This document shows, piece after piece, positions 8,526-16,944 of a stretch of DNA of 64,000 nucleotides. Origin of the DNA: Polyangium mundeleinium (lineage in GTDB: Bacteria; Myxococcota_A; Polyangia; Polyangiales; Polyangiaceae); contig NZ_JAQNDO010000001.1 of the NCBI RefSeq assembly GCF_028369105.1, positions 7,162,501 through 7,226,500 of the forward strand. Reading direction: 5' to 3'. A model generated the notes under the pieces. The model made no database searches and was not told where the DNA came from. It was given only the letters and a program-made list of their open reading frames with translations. Every line of letters begins with the position of its first letter. Position 1 is the stretch's first letter. A program made the translations under genes and the position numbers.

Positions 8526-9905
8526 GTGAACGCTCGAATGGACCGGCGCGCTGGGTGGCTCGTGGCGGCGGCGCTCCTCGGGGGCGGATGCAGCGAGGAG
8601 CCGATCGAGCGGACGCTGCAGATCGTGACGGGACACGAGTCGGACACGTTCTCGGCCACGCCCGCCGTGACGAAGATCCGCATCGAAGCAAAAACGGCGA
8701 CCGGAACGACGTTCGCCGCGGAGACGACGCCCGGCGGGACGTTCGACCTCGGCGAGGTGCCCGAAGACGAGCCGCTCGGCGTCGAGGTGACGGGGACCAC
8801 GGCGGAAGGAGCGACGGTCGTGCGAGGCCGGTCGCTCACGGGAATCGTGCCCGGCGCGTTCGCGAGCGCGGACATCCCGGTGTTCGTGCAACGCGTCGGG
8901 ACGTGGGCGCGGCCGCCGGGCGGGCTCGTGCGGGCGCACGTGGACGCGCCGGCCGCGGTGCTCGGCGAGCAGTTCCTGGTGACGACGGGCGGGAGCGCGG
9001 CGGCGAGCGCGGACGGGGCGGCGGACGTGCGGCTCGGGGATTTTTACGATTTGCTCGGCTGGGGGCCGTCCGTGACGCCAGCGATGCCGCTGGAAGCGCG
9101 GACGATCGTGGGACGGCCGAGCGGGATGATGCTCGTCGGGGCGACGGGCGCGAGCGCGGTGGACGCGGGCGGCTCGGCGTACGCGGTGGCGTGGCCGGAG
9201 AGCGCGGGATCGTTCGCCGACGTGGCCGGGGGGCTCGTGGTGGAGTCGCCGTCCGGCACGAGTTACGTGGTCGGGGCGACGCAGGCGGGGACGGCGACGG
9301 ACGAGGTGCTGGTGGTGAGCTCGACGGGCGCGCTCTCGGTGCTGCGGCTGTCGGCGGCGCGCAAGGGCGCGGCGGCGGCGTGGGCGCCGGGCGTGGGGCT
9401 CGTGGTGGCCGGGGGAAGCGCGACTGCGGCGGGGTTCGAGGTGCTGCCGGAGGGCGGGACGGCGTTCGCGCCGAGGGACATGCCCGCAGACGCGACGGAA
9501 GGCGCAGCAGCGGTCGTGGCGGGGGATGGGAAGATGGCGCTCGTCGGCGGGCTCGATGCGATGGGCGCCGACGCGAAGGTCCGGACGTGGAGCCCGAGCT
9601 GCACGTCGGGATGCGCGGCCGAGGAGGTGGCGGGCGCGGCGCTGCCCGTCGGGATCACGCGGGCGCAGGGGTTTTCGCTGGGCGGCTCGCGGATGCTCGT
9701 GGTCGGGCACGAGGCGACGGCGGCGAAGCTCGTGCGGGTGTTCGTGATCGATCGGAGCGGCCCGAGCGTGGAAGAGCGACCGCTGCGGGAGCCACGCGCG
9801 GGCGCGGCGGTGGTGGCCGCGCCGAACGGGACGCTGGCAATCCTGGGCGGCGTGCTCGAAGACGGCTCACCCGCGCTGCACGTGGAGACGTTTTTCCCCG
9901 ACTGA
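8526..9905 (+). CDS. Secreted lipoprotein, beta-propeller-like
   Basis: A 459-residue lipoprotein. An N-terminal signal ends in a lipobox (AALLGGGCSEE, Cys near residue 22), so it should be lipid-anchored in the envelope. A short Ig-like segment follows (~residues 28-120), then repeated ~50-residue beta units with Gly-rich turns (VVVAGGSATAAGFEVLP, MALVGGLDAMGADAKV, LAILGGVLEDGSPA) resembling kelch or galactose-oxidase-type blades. No catalytic residues are recognised. The GTG at 8526 and an in-frame ATG at 8538 are both possible starts. The 3' end overlaps the convergent nucleotidyltransferase gene by 39 bases. The gene diverges from pabB with 81 bases between starts. Confidence 0.8.
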   Translation: MNARMDRRAGWLVAAALLGGGCSEEPIERTLQIVTGHESDTFSATPAVTKIRIEAKTATGTTFAAETTPGGTFDLGEVPEDEPLGVEVTGTTAEGATVVRGRSLTGIVPGAFASADIPVFVQRVGTWARPPGGLVRAHVDAPAAVLGEQFLVTTGGSAAASADGAADVRLGDFYDLLGWGPSVTPAMPLEARTIVGRPSGMMLVGATGASAVDAGGSAYAVAWPESAGSFADVAGGLVVESPSGTSYVVGATQAGTATDEVLVVSSTGALSVLRLSAARKGAAAAWAPGVGLVVAGGSATAAGFEVLPEGGTAFAPRDMPADATEGAAAVVAGDGKMALVGGLDAMGADAKVRTWSPSCTSGCAAEEVAGAALPVGITRAQGFSLGGSRMLVVGHEATAAKLVRVFVIDRSGPSVEERPLREPRAGAAVVAAPNGTLAILGGVLEDGSPALHVETFFPD

Positions 9906-10817
9906 TCGATTCGTTCGGATCCGTACGATCGTACCGCTCCCGAGAACGATCGCGCGCTCGAGGGGTGCTTCCACGGCGGCGCCGGGACAGGCCACGACCT
10001 CGCGAAGCTCGCCCTGCCCTCGCACGGTCACGCCGTCGCCGAGGATGACGCTCGCGAGGGAGACGTCGGGATCCACGTGCACGTCCTCGCCGCGCCACGA
10101 TCCGAACTCCGCGAGCCAGTGCATGCTCTCCTCGAAATAAGCCTGGGGCGTGCCGAGATCGCAGAAGCTCGACACGATCGCGCTTGCCGCGACCCGCTCG
10201 CCCGCGCGGAGCGCCGGCAAGTACACGTCCCCGACGAGGCAGCCCTCGCTGGGCAAGCGTGCGCGCGCCACCTCGCCGAGGATCTGCACGCCGACGAAAT
10301 CCGCCCCCCGCACCTCGCGACCAAACGTCTCGCCGCGCAGCCGCACGATCGAGCCATCCTCCCCGAGGCCCACGGTCCCCTCCCCGACCCGCATCTTCTC
10401 GGGATCCCGGAACGCGACCGCGAGCGTGGCGATCGCGCCCTTGGCCTTCGCGCGCGCGTGGGCCCCTTCGAGCGCAGTGACGGAGAACGTCGCGAGGATG
10501 TCGCCATTCCAGACGAGCACGTCCCCCGGCCCGAGCGCGGGCGCCGCCGCCGCGACGCCCCCCGCGGTGCCGAGGATCTTCGGCTCGTGCACGAGGGTCA
10601 CCTCGATCGGGACCTCCAGAAACAGCCGCGGCTCGAAGCGCTCCGCGAGGTGGTGCGTGTTCAGCACGACCTGCTCGACGCCAGCGGCGGCGAGGTGATC
10701 GAGGATGTGAAAGAGCAGCGGCTTGTTGCCGAACCAAACGAGCGGCTTGGGCATCTCGTCGGTGATCGGCCGCAAACGCGTGCCGAGGCCGGCGCAGAGG
10801 ATCATCGCGGTGGTCAT
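9867..10817 (-). CDS. Sugar-1-phosphate nucleotidyltransferase
   Basis: A 316-residue NDP-sugar pyrophosphorylase of the GT-A-like nucleotidyltransferase fold. The signature nucleotide loop opens the protein (MILCAGLGTRLRPITDEMPK), with VLNTHHLAERF, EPKILGTAGG and VWNGDILATF (metal-binding Asp in NGD) in the expected order. A C-terminal segment with left-handed-helix-like hexapeptides (VILGDGVTVRGQGELREVV) follows. It probably activates mannose-1-phosphate or glucose-1-phosphate with GTP or UTP for polysaccharide or lipid glycosylation; the substrate cannot be read from sequence. No sugar-biosynthesis cluster surrounds it. It converges on, and overlaps by 39 bases, the lipoprotein gene at 8526. 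Confidence 0.88.
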   Translation of the reverse strand: MTTAMILCAGLGTRLRPITDEMPKPLVWFGNKPLLFHILDHLAAAGVEQVVLNTHHLAERFEPRLFLEVPIEVTLVHEPKILGTAGGVAAAAPALGPGDVLVWNGDILATFSVTALEGAHARAKAKGAIATLAVAFRDPEKMRVGEGTVGLGEDGSIVRLRGETFGREVRGADFVGVQILGEVARARLPSEGCLVGDVYLPALRAGERVAASAIVSSFCDLGTPQAYFEESMHWLAEFGSWRGEDVHVDPDVSLASVILGDGVTVRGQGELREVVACPGAAVEAPLERAIVLGSGTIVRIRTNRSVGEKRLHVQRG

Positions 10818-10930
10818 GCCTTCCGGAACCCGCGTGCCCTGGACGGGAGACGTCCCCTCGGGGCGGCGTCGGGGCGCGTAGCTTTGCCGAAAGCTCGACG
10901 CATGGCCAAGAGCCGTGCTACCCGACCGCC

Positions 10931-11437
10931 GTGCGCGTGCGCCCCGAACTCCGCCACCTCCTCGCCGCGGCCTTCGGCCTTCTCGTCGGTAGCTTCGCCA
11001 GCGCCTGCGGCACGGACGCCGTCGGGATCGACGCCTGCCGGGAGATCGAATCGGCGCGGTGCGAGGCCACGCAGGCCTGCGGCGCCACCGAGGCCGAGGC
11101 GACCTACTGCATCGACCTCTACCGCGATCAATGCCTGCACGGCTTCCAGAGCGGCAAGGAGCCCGGCGCCGATGCGACGGCCCGCTGTGTCGAGGCCGTC
11201 CGCGCCGTGGCCGCCTGCGCGCGCGCGGGCGCCGCGAGCATGGCCGACTGCGCCGCCGAGCCGCTCGTCGCGGCCGCGGATCCCGCCGCGATCACGCCGT
11301 GCGTGGTCCTCACGCGCAAGCCCGAGCAGCTCGCCGACTGCGCGTTCGTCGCGAAGGCCGCGGACACCGGCACGACGACGCTTTCCATGAACGACGCCGG
11401 CGACGCGAGCGACACGGGCGACGCCGCGATGGAGTGA
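10931..11437 (+). CDS. Small Cys-rich secreted protein
   Basis: A 168-residue protein of unknown function. It has a signal peptide with a plausible lipobox-like end (GLLVGSFASACGTDA), then about eight cysteines spaced in pairs (DACREIESARCEATQACG, YCIDLYRDQCL, CVEAVRAVAACAR), suggesting disulfides in the periplasm or outside the cell. The tail is acidic and low-complexity. The GTG start at 10931 is the only one giving a signal peptide. It is convergent with the lipoprotein gene ending at 11439, one base away. Similar short multi-Cys lipoproteins occur elsewhere in this window (26352, 53328), but no named family is recognised. Confidence 0.7.
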   Translation: MRVRPELRHLLAAAFGLLVGSFASACGTDAVGIDACREIESARCEATQACGATEAEATYCIDLYRDQCLHGFQSGKEPGADATARCVEAVRAVAACARAGAASMADCAAEPLVAAADPAAITPCVVLTRKPEQLADCAFVAKAADTGTTTLSMNDAGDASDTGDAAME

Positions 11438-11438
11438 G

Positions 11439-12551
11439 TCAGGGGTTCATCGGCGCCGGGCAGCCGAACATCTGGAACGACGCGATCGGATCGGTCTCGG
11501 GCGGGCAACCCGGCGAGTCGGGGTTCGGCGCTTTCGGCACGCCGATCACCGCGGGATCGGCGTCGAAGCCAGCGGCGAACGAGACCGCGTTGCAGGGCTT
11601 GTTCGGCTCGGGCGGGCCGGTCTGCATGTCGAGCCCGCGACAGAACGCATCCTGCGTCGTGCCCCAGAAAATGTTGTCGGTGCAGAACGGCTTGCCCGTG
11701 TCGTCGCGGAAGCTCTGCACCATCCGGAAGAGCTCGACCTGCGGAATACGCCCTGCGATGAGGCCGTCGCGCAGGATCCAGCGGTCGAGAGCGTCCTTCT
11801 GGATCTTCGCCTGGATCGTGCCTGCGGACAGGTTGATGTGCAGCCGCGTGTTGCCGCCGGCGACCGCGATCCCGCCCGTCGGCGCCGAGAGGACGAGCAT
11901 CCCATCGGTCACGTACGCGTCGTTGTCGAAGTACTTCGGCGTGTTCACATCGGCGGGGTTTTCGAGCGTGCTCGTCGCGATCGGCCAGGCGTCGCTCCCG
12001 TCCCACGCGGGCGTCACCTCCGTCCCTTCGCTCCCGTACCAGGCGACGCGCACCTTCGAGTCGTTCGGCTGGCCGTTGTAGCCGCTGACGTGAAAAATGA
12101 TGCCCCAGCTCCCGAGCTCGGCGAACTGGCTGTACAGCTCCGAAAGGTCCTTCAGCTGCAAGGCGACCTCGACGAGGCCGAAGAGCGCGGGCATCTGGTT
12201 GTCCCGCCCCATCGCCTTGTCGCAGCTCAAACTCTCCTTTTGATCGACCGGCGGGATGCACGACCGCTCCTCGCCCTGGCAAGTGCAGAACCTGTCGAGA
12301 TCGAGCCCGAGATCGCCGCCGTCCTTGTCCGTCTTCAGCCGGAGGACACGCAGCGCCACGACGAACTCCTCTTCGGGCCCCGCTTCGTTCGGGGGCGTCG
12401 GCGCCGGAGGTCCCGGCACCGAGGCGTGGCCACAAGGCCCCTGCTCGGGTTCGGGCGGAGGCGTGAACTTCTCAAAGCCTTCGAGGGCACAACTCGACGC
12501 CAGCCCCACGGTCGGCGCGAGCAGGAACAAGCAAGCCAGCCAGGCGCGCAC
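11439..12551 (-). CDS. Lipoprotein of unknown function
   Basis: A 370-residue protein with a signal peptide and lipobox-like end (APTVGLASSCALEG). A Pro/Glu-rich linker leads to a globular domain rich in aromatic and Gly residues (ELGSWGIIFHVSGYNGQPND, VAWYGSEGTEVTPAWDGS, TGGIAVAGGNTRLHINLSAG). Several cysteine pairs (CTCQGEERSC, CRGLDM, CPPETDP, CPAPMNP) suggest disulfides. The fold looks mainly beta and no active site is recognised. It is envelope-anchored by prediction. It is convergent with the small Cys-rich gene and has no operon partner. The call rests on a long intact frame, a proper signal peptide and consistent codon bias. Confidence 0.75.
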   Translation of the reverse strand: MRAWLACLFLLAPTVGLASSCALEGFEKFTPPPEPEQGPCGHASVPGPPAPTPPNEAGPEEEFVVALRVLRLKTDKDGGDLGLDLDRFCTCQGEERSCIPPVDQKESLSCDKAMGRDNQMPALFGLVEVALQLKDLSELYSQFAELGSWGIIFHVSGYNGQPNDSKVRVAWYGSEGTEVTPAWDGSDAWPIATSTLENPADVNTPKYFDNDAYVTDGMLVLSAPTGGIAVAGGNTRLHINLSAGTIQAKIQKDALDRWILRDGLIAGRIPQVELFRMVQSFRDDTGKPFCTDNIFWGTTQDAFCRGLDMQTGPPEPNKPCNAVSFAAGFDADPAVIGVPKAPNPDSPGCPPETDPIASFQMFGCPAPMNP

Positions 12552-12633
12552 GATGACAGCCTAACGCAAGCCCCCGCCCGCGAGAAGCGGCGCGCGCGAG
12601 GGAGCCTCCCGCGTCCGCAGCGAGGCGCGAACG

Positions 12634-13287
12634 TTACAGCTTCAAGGCTTTCTTGAAGCGCTTCGCGTCCGCGAACATGTCGACGTTCGTGAACACGTAC
12701 GTCGCGTCCTTGTGGTGCCTGCCGCCGCGGGCGATGTCGGCAAGTTTCTCGATCGCCGGATCCTCGTAACGCGACTTGTGCCCCGCAGGGCCATGCAGGC
12801 GGTAATAACCCGTCGGCAGCTTCGAGAGGCCCGAGACGAGCGGATCCCGCGCCGCGAGGGCCCCAACCTCCTGCGTGAGCTCGTCACACTCATCCGGGTC
12901 CCAGCCAGGCGCAGGCTCGTAGACGACGCGGTCAAAGCGCGAGCGCACGGCATGGAGGAACTCCCGGAGCATGCCCTTGTTCGTCTTGCTAGGCGCGAAC
13001 TCGGGCGGGGCCACAAAGACCGCAGTCTTGGCCTCGAGCTCCTCCGCCACGCCCTCGAGACCCTTCAGCGCCGTCTCGATGACCTTGCCATCCCGGAACC
13101 CCTCCTGCCCCACCTCACGCGGTCCGAGCAACGCAAACCGAAACCCCTCCGGGGCCTCGCGCCGCCACCGCCGGATGGTGCCAGGGCCAGGCATGGACAT
13201 GTGGGTTTCCTGGACTTCCACGAACATGAATTCGCGGAAGTACCTCGTCGCTGGGACGGGAAAGCCGGCGCAGCCGACGGTAATCAT
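12634..13287 (-). CDS. DUF72 family protein (YecE-like)
   Basis: A 217-residue protein with the DUF72 TIM-barrel-like signature: a start strand ITVGCAGFPVP, then YFREFMFVEVQETHMSMPG, RRWRREAPEGFRFALLGP, KTAVFVAPPEFAPSKTNKGM, TGYYRLHGPAGHKSRYED, and an end block YVFTNVDMFADAKRFKKAL. The usual motif of the family's last strands (Y-R-L-H-G and F-N-N) is present, with FTNVD in place of the FNN form. The biochemical function of DUF72 is not established. It stands alone, with its own upstream region containing the dispersed repeat at 13.4 kb. Confidence 0.88.
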   Translation of the reverse strand: MITVGCAGFPVPATRYFREFMFVEVQETHMSMPGPGTIRRWRREAPEGFRFALLGPREVGQEGFRDGKVIETALKGLEGVAEELEAKTAVFVAPPEFAPSKTNKGMLREFLHAVRSRFDRVVYEPAPGWDPDECDELTQEVGALAARDPLVSGLSKLPTGYYRLHGPAGHKSRYEDPAIEKLADIARGGRHHKDATYVFTNVDMFADAKRFKKALKL

Positions 13288-13410
13288 CGGTCCCCACGGT
13301 AGCCTACGCGGCGCTGTTTGTCATTGCTGGAGAAAGGACCCGCCCCGAGGAGCACGCACACGGGGGAAGGCCAGTGGGCAAACCTCCAAGGAAGGTGCTC
13401 CACGAGCATG

Positions 13411-13735
13411 CGCGGCGCGGGGCTCTGCCCCGCACCCCGGAAGGGGGCTGTCCGCCCCCTTCACCCCGGACCAGGCACGGCCTGGACCGAGGGTGGAAGA
13501 ACTGCGCTCCGCGCAGTTCTTCCAACGGGCCGGTGGCAAGACCAGCAAACACGTTGCCAACCAAGACGGCGCTGCCCCCCCGTTTGGGCTGGCCAGCCCG
13601 TCGCTGGTCTTGACTCGGCCCGTTGCCAAAACCGCGCGATGCGCGGTTTTGGCATCACCGGTCCAGGCCGTGCCTGGTCCGGGTCCAGGGGTGGACAACC
13701 CCTGGTCGGGTCCGGGGTGAAACCCCGGCGCGACG
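13411..13735. repeat. Dispersed composite palindromic repeat, copy A
   Basis: A ~325-base element made of nested hairpins, non-coding. From left to right it has GCGGGGC/GCCCCGC arms, AAGGGGG/CCCCCTT arms, the palindrome CCAGGC-ACG-GCCTGG, a 13-base hairpin at 13495-13523 (GGAAGAACTGCGC, loop TCC, perfect complement), and a spacer. The mirrored half follows: a 12-base hairpin at 13626-13652 (CCAAAACCGCGC, loop GAT, perfect complement) and the reverse complement of the CCAGGC palindrome at 13660-13680. The two halves therefore form a long imperfect inverted repeat. It lies between the start of the DUF72 gene and the 3' end of the LptE-like gene. The rest of the gap 13288-13410 shows nothing else. 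Confidence 0.85.
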
Positions 13736-13743
13736 CTGCCCTC

Positions 13744-14259
13744 TCACTCCAAAGCCCGGCGCACGAGCTGCGCGCCCAGGCGGAGTGCCGCGCGGCGGAG
13801 GGCTTCCTCGCGGGTCGCGTGAAACGTGCTGGGGTCGTCCTCTCGTGCGGCGAACTCGCGCACCGTGACGTCGGGGCCGAGCCGCTCGGGGGGCGCGTCC
13901 TTTGTGCGACGCACGAATGCGCGGCCGCGGAGTGTGAACGTCACGGACCGCGCGAGTGGCGGGCCGTCTCGGGTCGCGAGGCCCGGTGCGGCGCCGCCTT
14001 CCTCGACACGCACGAGCTCGACGACGAGGGCTGGGCATTGTGCGTCGGTGCCAGGGTCACATGACGCGAGCAGCCCTCCGGCTGCGAGCTCGGCGCGTGC
14101 GCCGGCGACGACCCCCTCCTCGGCGGCGGCGGACGCCACCACGCCGGGTGCGGGCACGACGGCGAGCGGCTCTGCGCTCTCCGCTGCGGCGCCCACGAGG
14201 CGATAGCCGCACCCCGGCACGATGCAGAGCCCCACGAGTGCAACGAACAACCTCTTCAC
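13744..14259 (-). CDS. LptE-like lipoprotein
   Basis: A 171-residue lipoprotein. The signal and lipobox are followed directly by the characteristic CGYRLVG sequence (VPGCGYRLVGAAAES), typical of LptE/RlpB, the lipoprotein plug of the LPS transport barrel LptD. The rest is Ala/Val-rich with an AREALRRAALRLGAQLVRRAL helix at the end, as in deltaproteobacterial LptE-like proteins. GTG 14259 overlaps the stop of the exonuclease gene (GTGA), so the two are coupled. The protein would sit in the inner leaflet of the outer membrane. The family assignment is from the N-terminal motif and size only; no lptD is present. Confidence 0.65.
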   Translation of the reverse strand: MKRLFVALVGLCIVPGCGYRLVGAAAESAEPLAVVPAPGVVASAAAEEGVVAGARAELAAGGLLASCDPGTDAQCPALVVELVRVEEGGAAPGLATRDGPPLARSVTFTLRGRAFVRRTKDAPPERLGPDVTVREFAAREDDPSTFHATREEALRRAALRLGAQLVRRALE

Positions 14260-15557
14260 GGCCGCTTCTCGATCTTGCGCCGGAGCCGCGTGCGCCGCTT
14301 CTCGGTGGCCGCGTCTGCTTCGCCTGTCCCGCGCTCGACGAGCGCGAGCGCTGCTGCGAACGATTTTACGTGGTGCTCGTAGAGCTTTGCGAGCTCGAGC
14401 CGCACGGAAGGATCGTCGACCTCCTCGGCGAGCGCCTGGTAGTCGAGCAGCGCGCGTGCTTTGTCTCCGCGCGCCTTTGCGATGTCGCCGCGCGTCCGCT
14501 TCGCGAGCGCGCCGCCGCCTCGCACGACGGCTGCCTCTGCGGTCTCTGCTGCACGATCGAGCTCGCCTGCGCGACGGAGCGTCTTCGCCACGCCGGCGAG
14601 ATCTGCGCCGGGCAACCCGCCGTGCATGGGCTCGCCGTAGAGCCCCACGAGGGCCACCATCGAGAGCACGTCGTGCTCGTTGTGCGTGACCACGCCGGAG
14701 AGCGCGCCTTCGTCTGACGTGCGCAGATAGTGCATGTAACACGCGACCACGTCCGCGCCGCCGACGTCGCCCACGCGCTCGCGCCCGAGCACCTCGCTCT
14801 CGATTGCGGCGAGCGTACGGCTCTTGAGCCGATGCCCGTGGATACGACGCGCGACGTGAACGAGATCGAGGTGCGGCAACTCTCGCGGCGCTGGCATGCG
14901 GTTCATCACGCAGCGCGCGCGGAGCAGCGGCATGTCGAAGGACTTGCCGTTGTAGGTGACGATCATCGAGGCCTCGTTGAGCCTGCGCGCGAGCAGCTCC
15001 AGCATCGGCGCCTCCTCGCCGAGCCGCCGGAGCAAGGCTTGCTCCAGGATGAACGCGCCTTGGGCCTCGTCGTAGAACGACATCCCGAGCAGAAATGCGA
15101 CCGTGCCGGTGCCGCCCTGGAGCCCTGTCGTCTCGGTGTCGATGAAGAGCGCGCGCCGCGCGTCGCAGGTCGCGAGTGCGGGATCGAGCGCGAGCAGCGA
15201 GAGCAAGCCTGGCTCGGCATCACGCGCGGCCACGAGCGGCGCGCGACCGACACGCGCGGCGTGCGGCGTGCGATCACGCCGCACGTAGAGGGGCCCCCGA
15301 TCGGTGTGCTCGACGAAAAATGGCAGCTCGGTGCGCGTGGGATCGGGCCGCGGCGCGGTGGGGGCGGCCTTGCCGAGGATGCGGGCGATCCGGTCGCGTA
15401 GCTCGTCGAGGGACGGCTTGGACTTCAGCGCGGCCGCGGCGTTCTCGGGAACGGGAACGGGCTCGGGAGCGGGGGCGGCGGCCGGCGCGGGGGATGCGGC
15501 GGGCGCCGCCCCGGGCATCGGCGGCAAGCGGGCGAGCTTGGATGCAAACGAGGCCAT
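14256..15557 (-). CDS. Ribonuclease H-like exonuclease (YprB family) with C-terminal TPR-like helices
   Basis: A 433-residue protein. A Pro/Ala-rich N-terminal ~45 residues lead to a DEDD-type exonuclease fold: exo I FIDTETTGLQGGTG (catalytic Asp and Glu), exo II TYNGKSFDMPLLRARC, a region PHLDLVHVARRIHG, and exo III THNEHDVLSMVAL. The last ~120 residues are helical, TPR-like (AGELDRAAETAEAAV, AKLYEHHVKSFAAALALVE). This matches the YprB/RNase_H_2 family of predicted single-strand nucleases; the substrate is unknown. ATG 15557 has GGGAG upstream. It is the first gene of a two-gene unit with the LptE-like gene. The upstream gap to 15960 holds a 21-bp tandem array. Confidence 0.85.
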   Translation of the reverse strand: MASFASKLARLPPMPGAAPAASPAPAAAPAPEPVPVPENAAAALKSKPSLDELRDRIARILGKAAPTAPRPDPTRTELPFFVEHTDRGPLYVRRDRTPHAARVGRAPLVAARDAEPGLLSLLALDPALATCDARRALFIDTETTGLQGGTGTVAFLLGMSFYDEAQGAFILEQALLRRLGEEAPMLELLARRLNEASMIVTYNGKSFDMPLLRARCVMNRMPAPRELPHLDLVHVARRIHGHRLKSRTLAAIESEVLGRERVGDVGGADVVACYMHYLRTSDEGALSGVVTHNEHDVLSMVALVGLYGEPMHGGLPGADLAGVAKTLRRAGELDRAAETAEAAVVRGGGALAKRTRGDIAKARGDKARALLDYQALAEEVDDPSVRLELAKLYEHHVKSFAAALALVERGTGEADAATEKRRTRLRRKIEKRP

Positions 15558-15651
15558 ACGCTCCCAGGGCGCAGGCTGGCACGACGAACACTGAACATCA
15601 AGACAGGCGTGCCAGGCAGCGGAGGGCCGTGGCGGCACGGTTGCTTCCCGC

Positions 15652-15945
15652 GGCGGGGTCGTGTTCCGCAAGGGCGGGCTCGTGTCCCGCAACGGCGGGA
15701 GCGTGTTCCGCTACGGCGGGAGCGTGTTCCGCTACGGCGGGAGCGTGTTCCGCTACGGCGGGAGCGTGTTCCGCTACGGCGGGAGCGTGTTCCGCTACGG
15801 CGGGAGCGTGTTCCGCTACGGCGGGCTCGTGTCCCGCTACGGCGGGCTCATGTCCCGCTACGGCGGGCTCGTGTCCCGCTACGGCGGGCTCGTGTTCCGC
15901 TACGGCGGGCTCGTGTTCCGCTACGGCGGGCTCGTGTCCCGCTAC
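15652..15945. repeat. Tandem array of 14 units of 21 bp
   Basis: Fourteen head-to-tail 21-base units plus a partial one, consensus GGCGGGAGCGTGTTCCGCTAC. Units 3-8 are identical. The others carry the CTCGTGTC variant, and the first two end in AAG or AAC. Many units contain the small palindrome AGCG-TGTTC-CGCT. The array fills the gap between the 3' end of the lipoprotein gene (stop at 15961) and the start of the exonuclease gene, both on the minus strand. Read on the plus strand it gives a heptapeptide repeat (VFRYGGS), but that frame runs on antisense to a real gene. I therefore treat it as non-coding. Confidence 0.9.
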
Positions 15946-15960
15946 GGCGGGAGCGCACGC

Positions 15961-16728
15961 TCAAGGCGCGATGGTGAGGTTGTACGTGACGTCCAGCTCG
16001 AACGCCTGATCCGGCGCCGTCACGATCTTCGCGGTGAACCGGACCTCGTGGTCGCCGGCGGAGAGGGGCTTCAGCATGACCCAGTAGCCGTCGGCGGCGG
16101 CAATCCGCGTCGAGTCCACCGGCACGCCGCAAGAATTCTCCCGGATGGGCCCGCTGCAAGGGGTCCCGAAGATATCCTCGGCCTGGCTCGACGTGGGGTC
16201 GTCGAAGGTGGCCGTGTGGGCGCGTCGGTCCTCGAGGCCCGTGATGGAATTGCCATCGATTTCGAGCGTCGCCGTGACCTCGTAGTCCTCGAAGAACGAC
16301 GTCGCGATGTCGTGGATCTCAGGCTCCGACGTCAACGCTTCGCACGTCTGGTTGGGGTCGATGGCGACGTACTCCGGGCAGGTCCGCGCGATGGAATTGA
16401 CGATCGGGAAGAAGATGGCCTTTCCCGAGGGAACGGTGCAAGCGCGCGTGGTCTGGCCGCCCGTATTGCCCACCAGGAAAAACACGTCGCCCATCTGGTC
16501 CTGGTCGCAAGGCCCCTCCAGGATCGGGTTTTCGGCCTTGGGGATCGAGAAGGCCCACTGGAACCACGCCTCGGCCCATTGCTCGTACGTCTTGCCGAAG
16601 GGCTGCGCCTCGACGTCGAAGAGGTACTCGGGAGGAGGCGGCGGGGGCTCGGGGTCCTTCCCGGAGCACGCAAGCGCGAGTACCGCGAAGAGGGGGAGCA
16701 GCGATGCGGGAAGGATGTTGCGTTTCAT
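15961..16728 (-). CDS. Secreted lipoprotein with a conserved YEQWAEAWFQW domain
   Basis: A 255-residue lipoprotein: signal and lipobox (FAVLALACSGKD), a Pro stretch, then a globular domain beginning GKTYEQWAEAWFQWAFSIPK. It continues with DQMGDVFFLVGNTGGQTTRA, VPSGKAIFFPIVNSIARTC and a late beta region (VRFTAKIVTAPDQAFELDV). Proteins with this tryptophan-rich opening and the PxGKAIFFPxxN block are widespread as uncharacterised exported proteins in myxobacteria and other proteobacteria. No enzyme motif is recognised. The ATG at 16728 begins the signal peptide. A perfect inverted repeat lies 157 bases upstream (16885-16902) and a 21-bp tandem array immediately downstream. Confidence 0.8.
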   Translation of the reverse strand: MKRNILPASLLPLFAVLALACSGKDPEPPPPPPEYLFDVEAQPFGKTYEQWAEAWFQWAFSIPKAENPILEGPCDQDQMGDVFFLVGNTGGQTTRACTVPSGKAIFFPIVNSIARTCPEYVAIDPNQTCEALTSEPEIHDIATSFFEDYEVTATLEIDGNSITGLEDRRAHTATFDDPTSSQAEDIFGTPCSGPIRENSCGVPVDSTRIAAADGYWVMLKPLSAGDHEVRFTAKIVTAPDQAFELDVTYNLTIAP

Positions 16729-16884
16729 GGAGACTCCACGTCGGCGGTGACTCACGCCTCGATTGGGGTGGTGTTCACGAGAGCACTTCAAGGTCAGCAC
16801 GCCGCATGCCAAGTTCGCCCGAAACGAATCACCTCGGCGCGAGGCGAGCCGCCCCTCGTCCGCGCGTAACGGCGCCAGAACATC

Positions 16885-16902
16885 TGTCACGCGGGCGTGA
16901 CA
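16885..16902. promoter_or_regulatory. 18-bp perfect inverted repeat TGTCA-N8-TGACA
   Basis: TGTCACGC, centre GG, GCGTGACA. It lies 43 bases past the end of the methyltransferase gene and 157 bases upstream of the lipoprotein gene at 16728. It could be an operator for the lipoprotein gene or a rho-independent stem for the methyltransferase; there is no T-run on either side. Two close relatives (GTCA-N8-TGAC) are found at 61808-61849. Confidence 0.4.
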
Positions 16903-16944
16903 GCGAGGTGGTACGCCCGCATGACAGCACCTGGAAACACGTCG

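Noticed and set aside
15652-15945. CRISPR-like array
   Set aside because: Units are contiguous with no unique spacers, and no cas gene is present.
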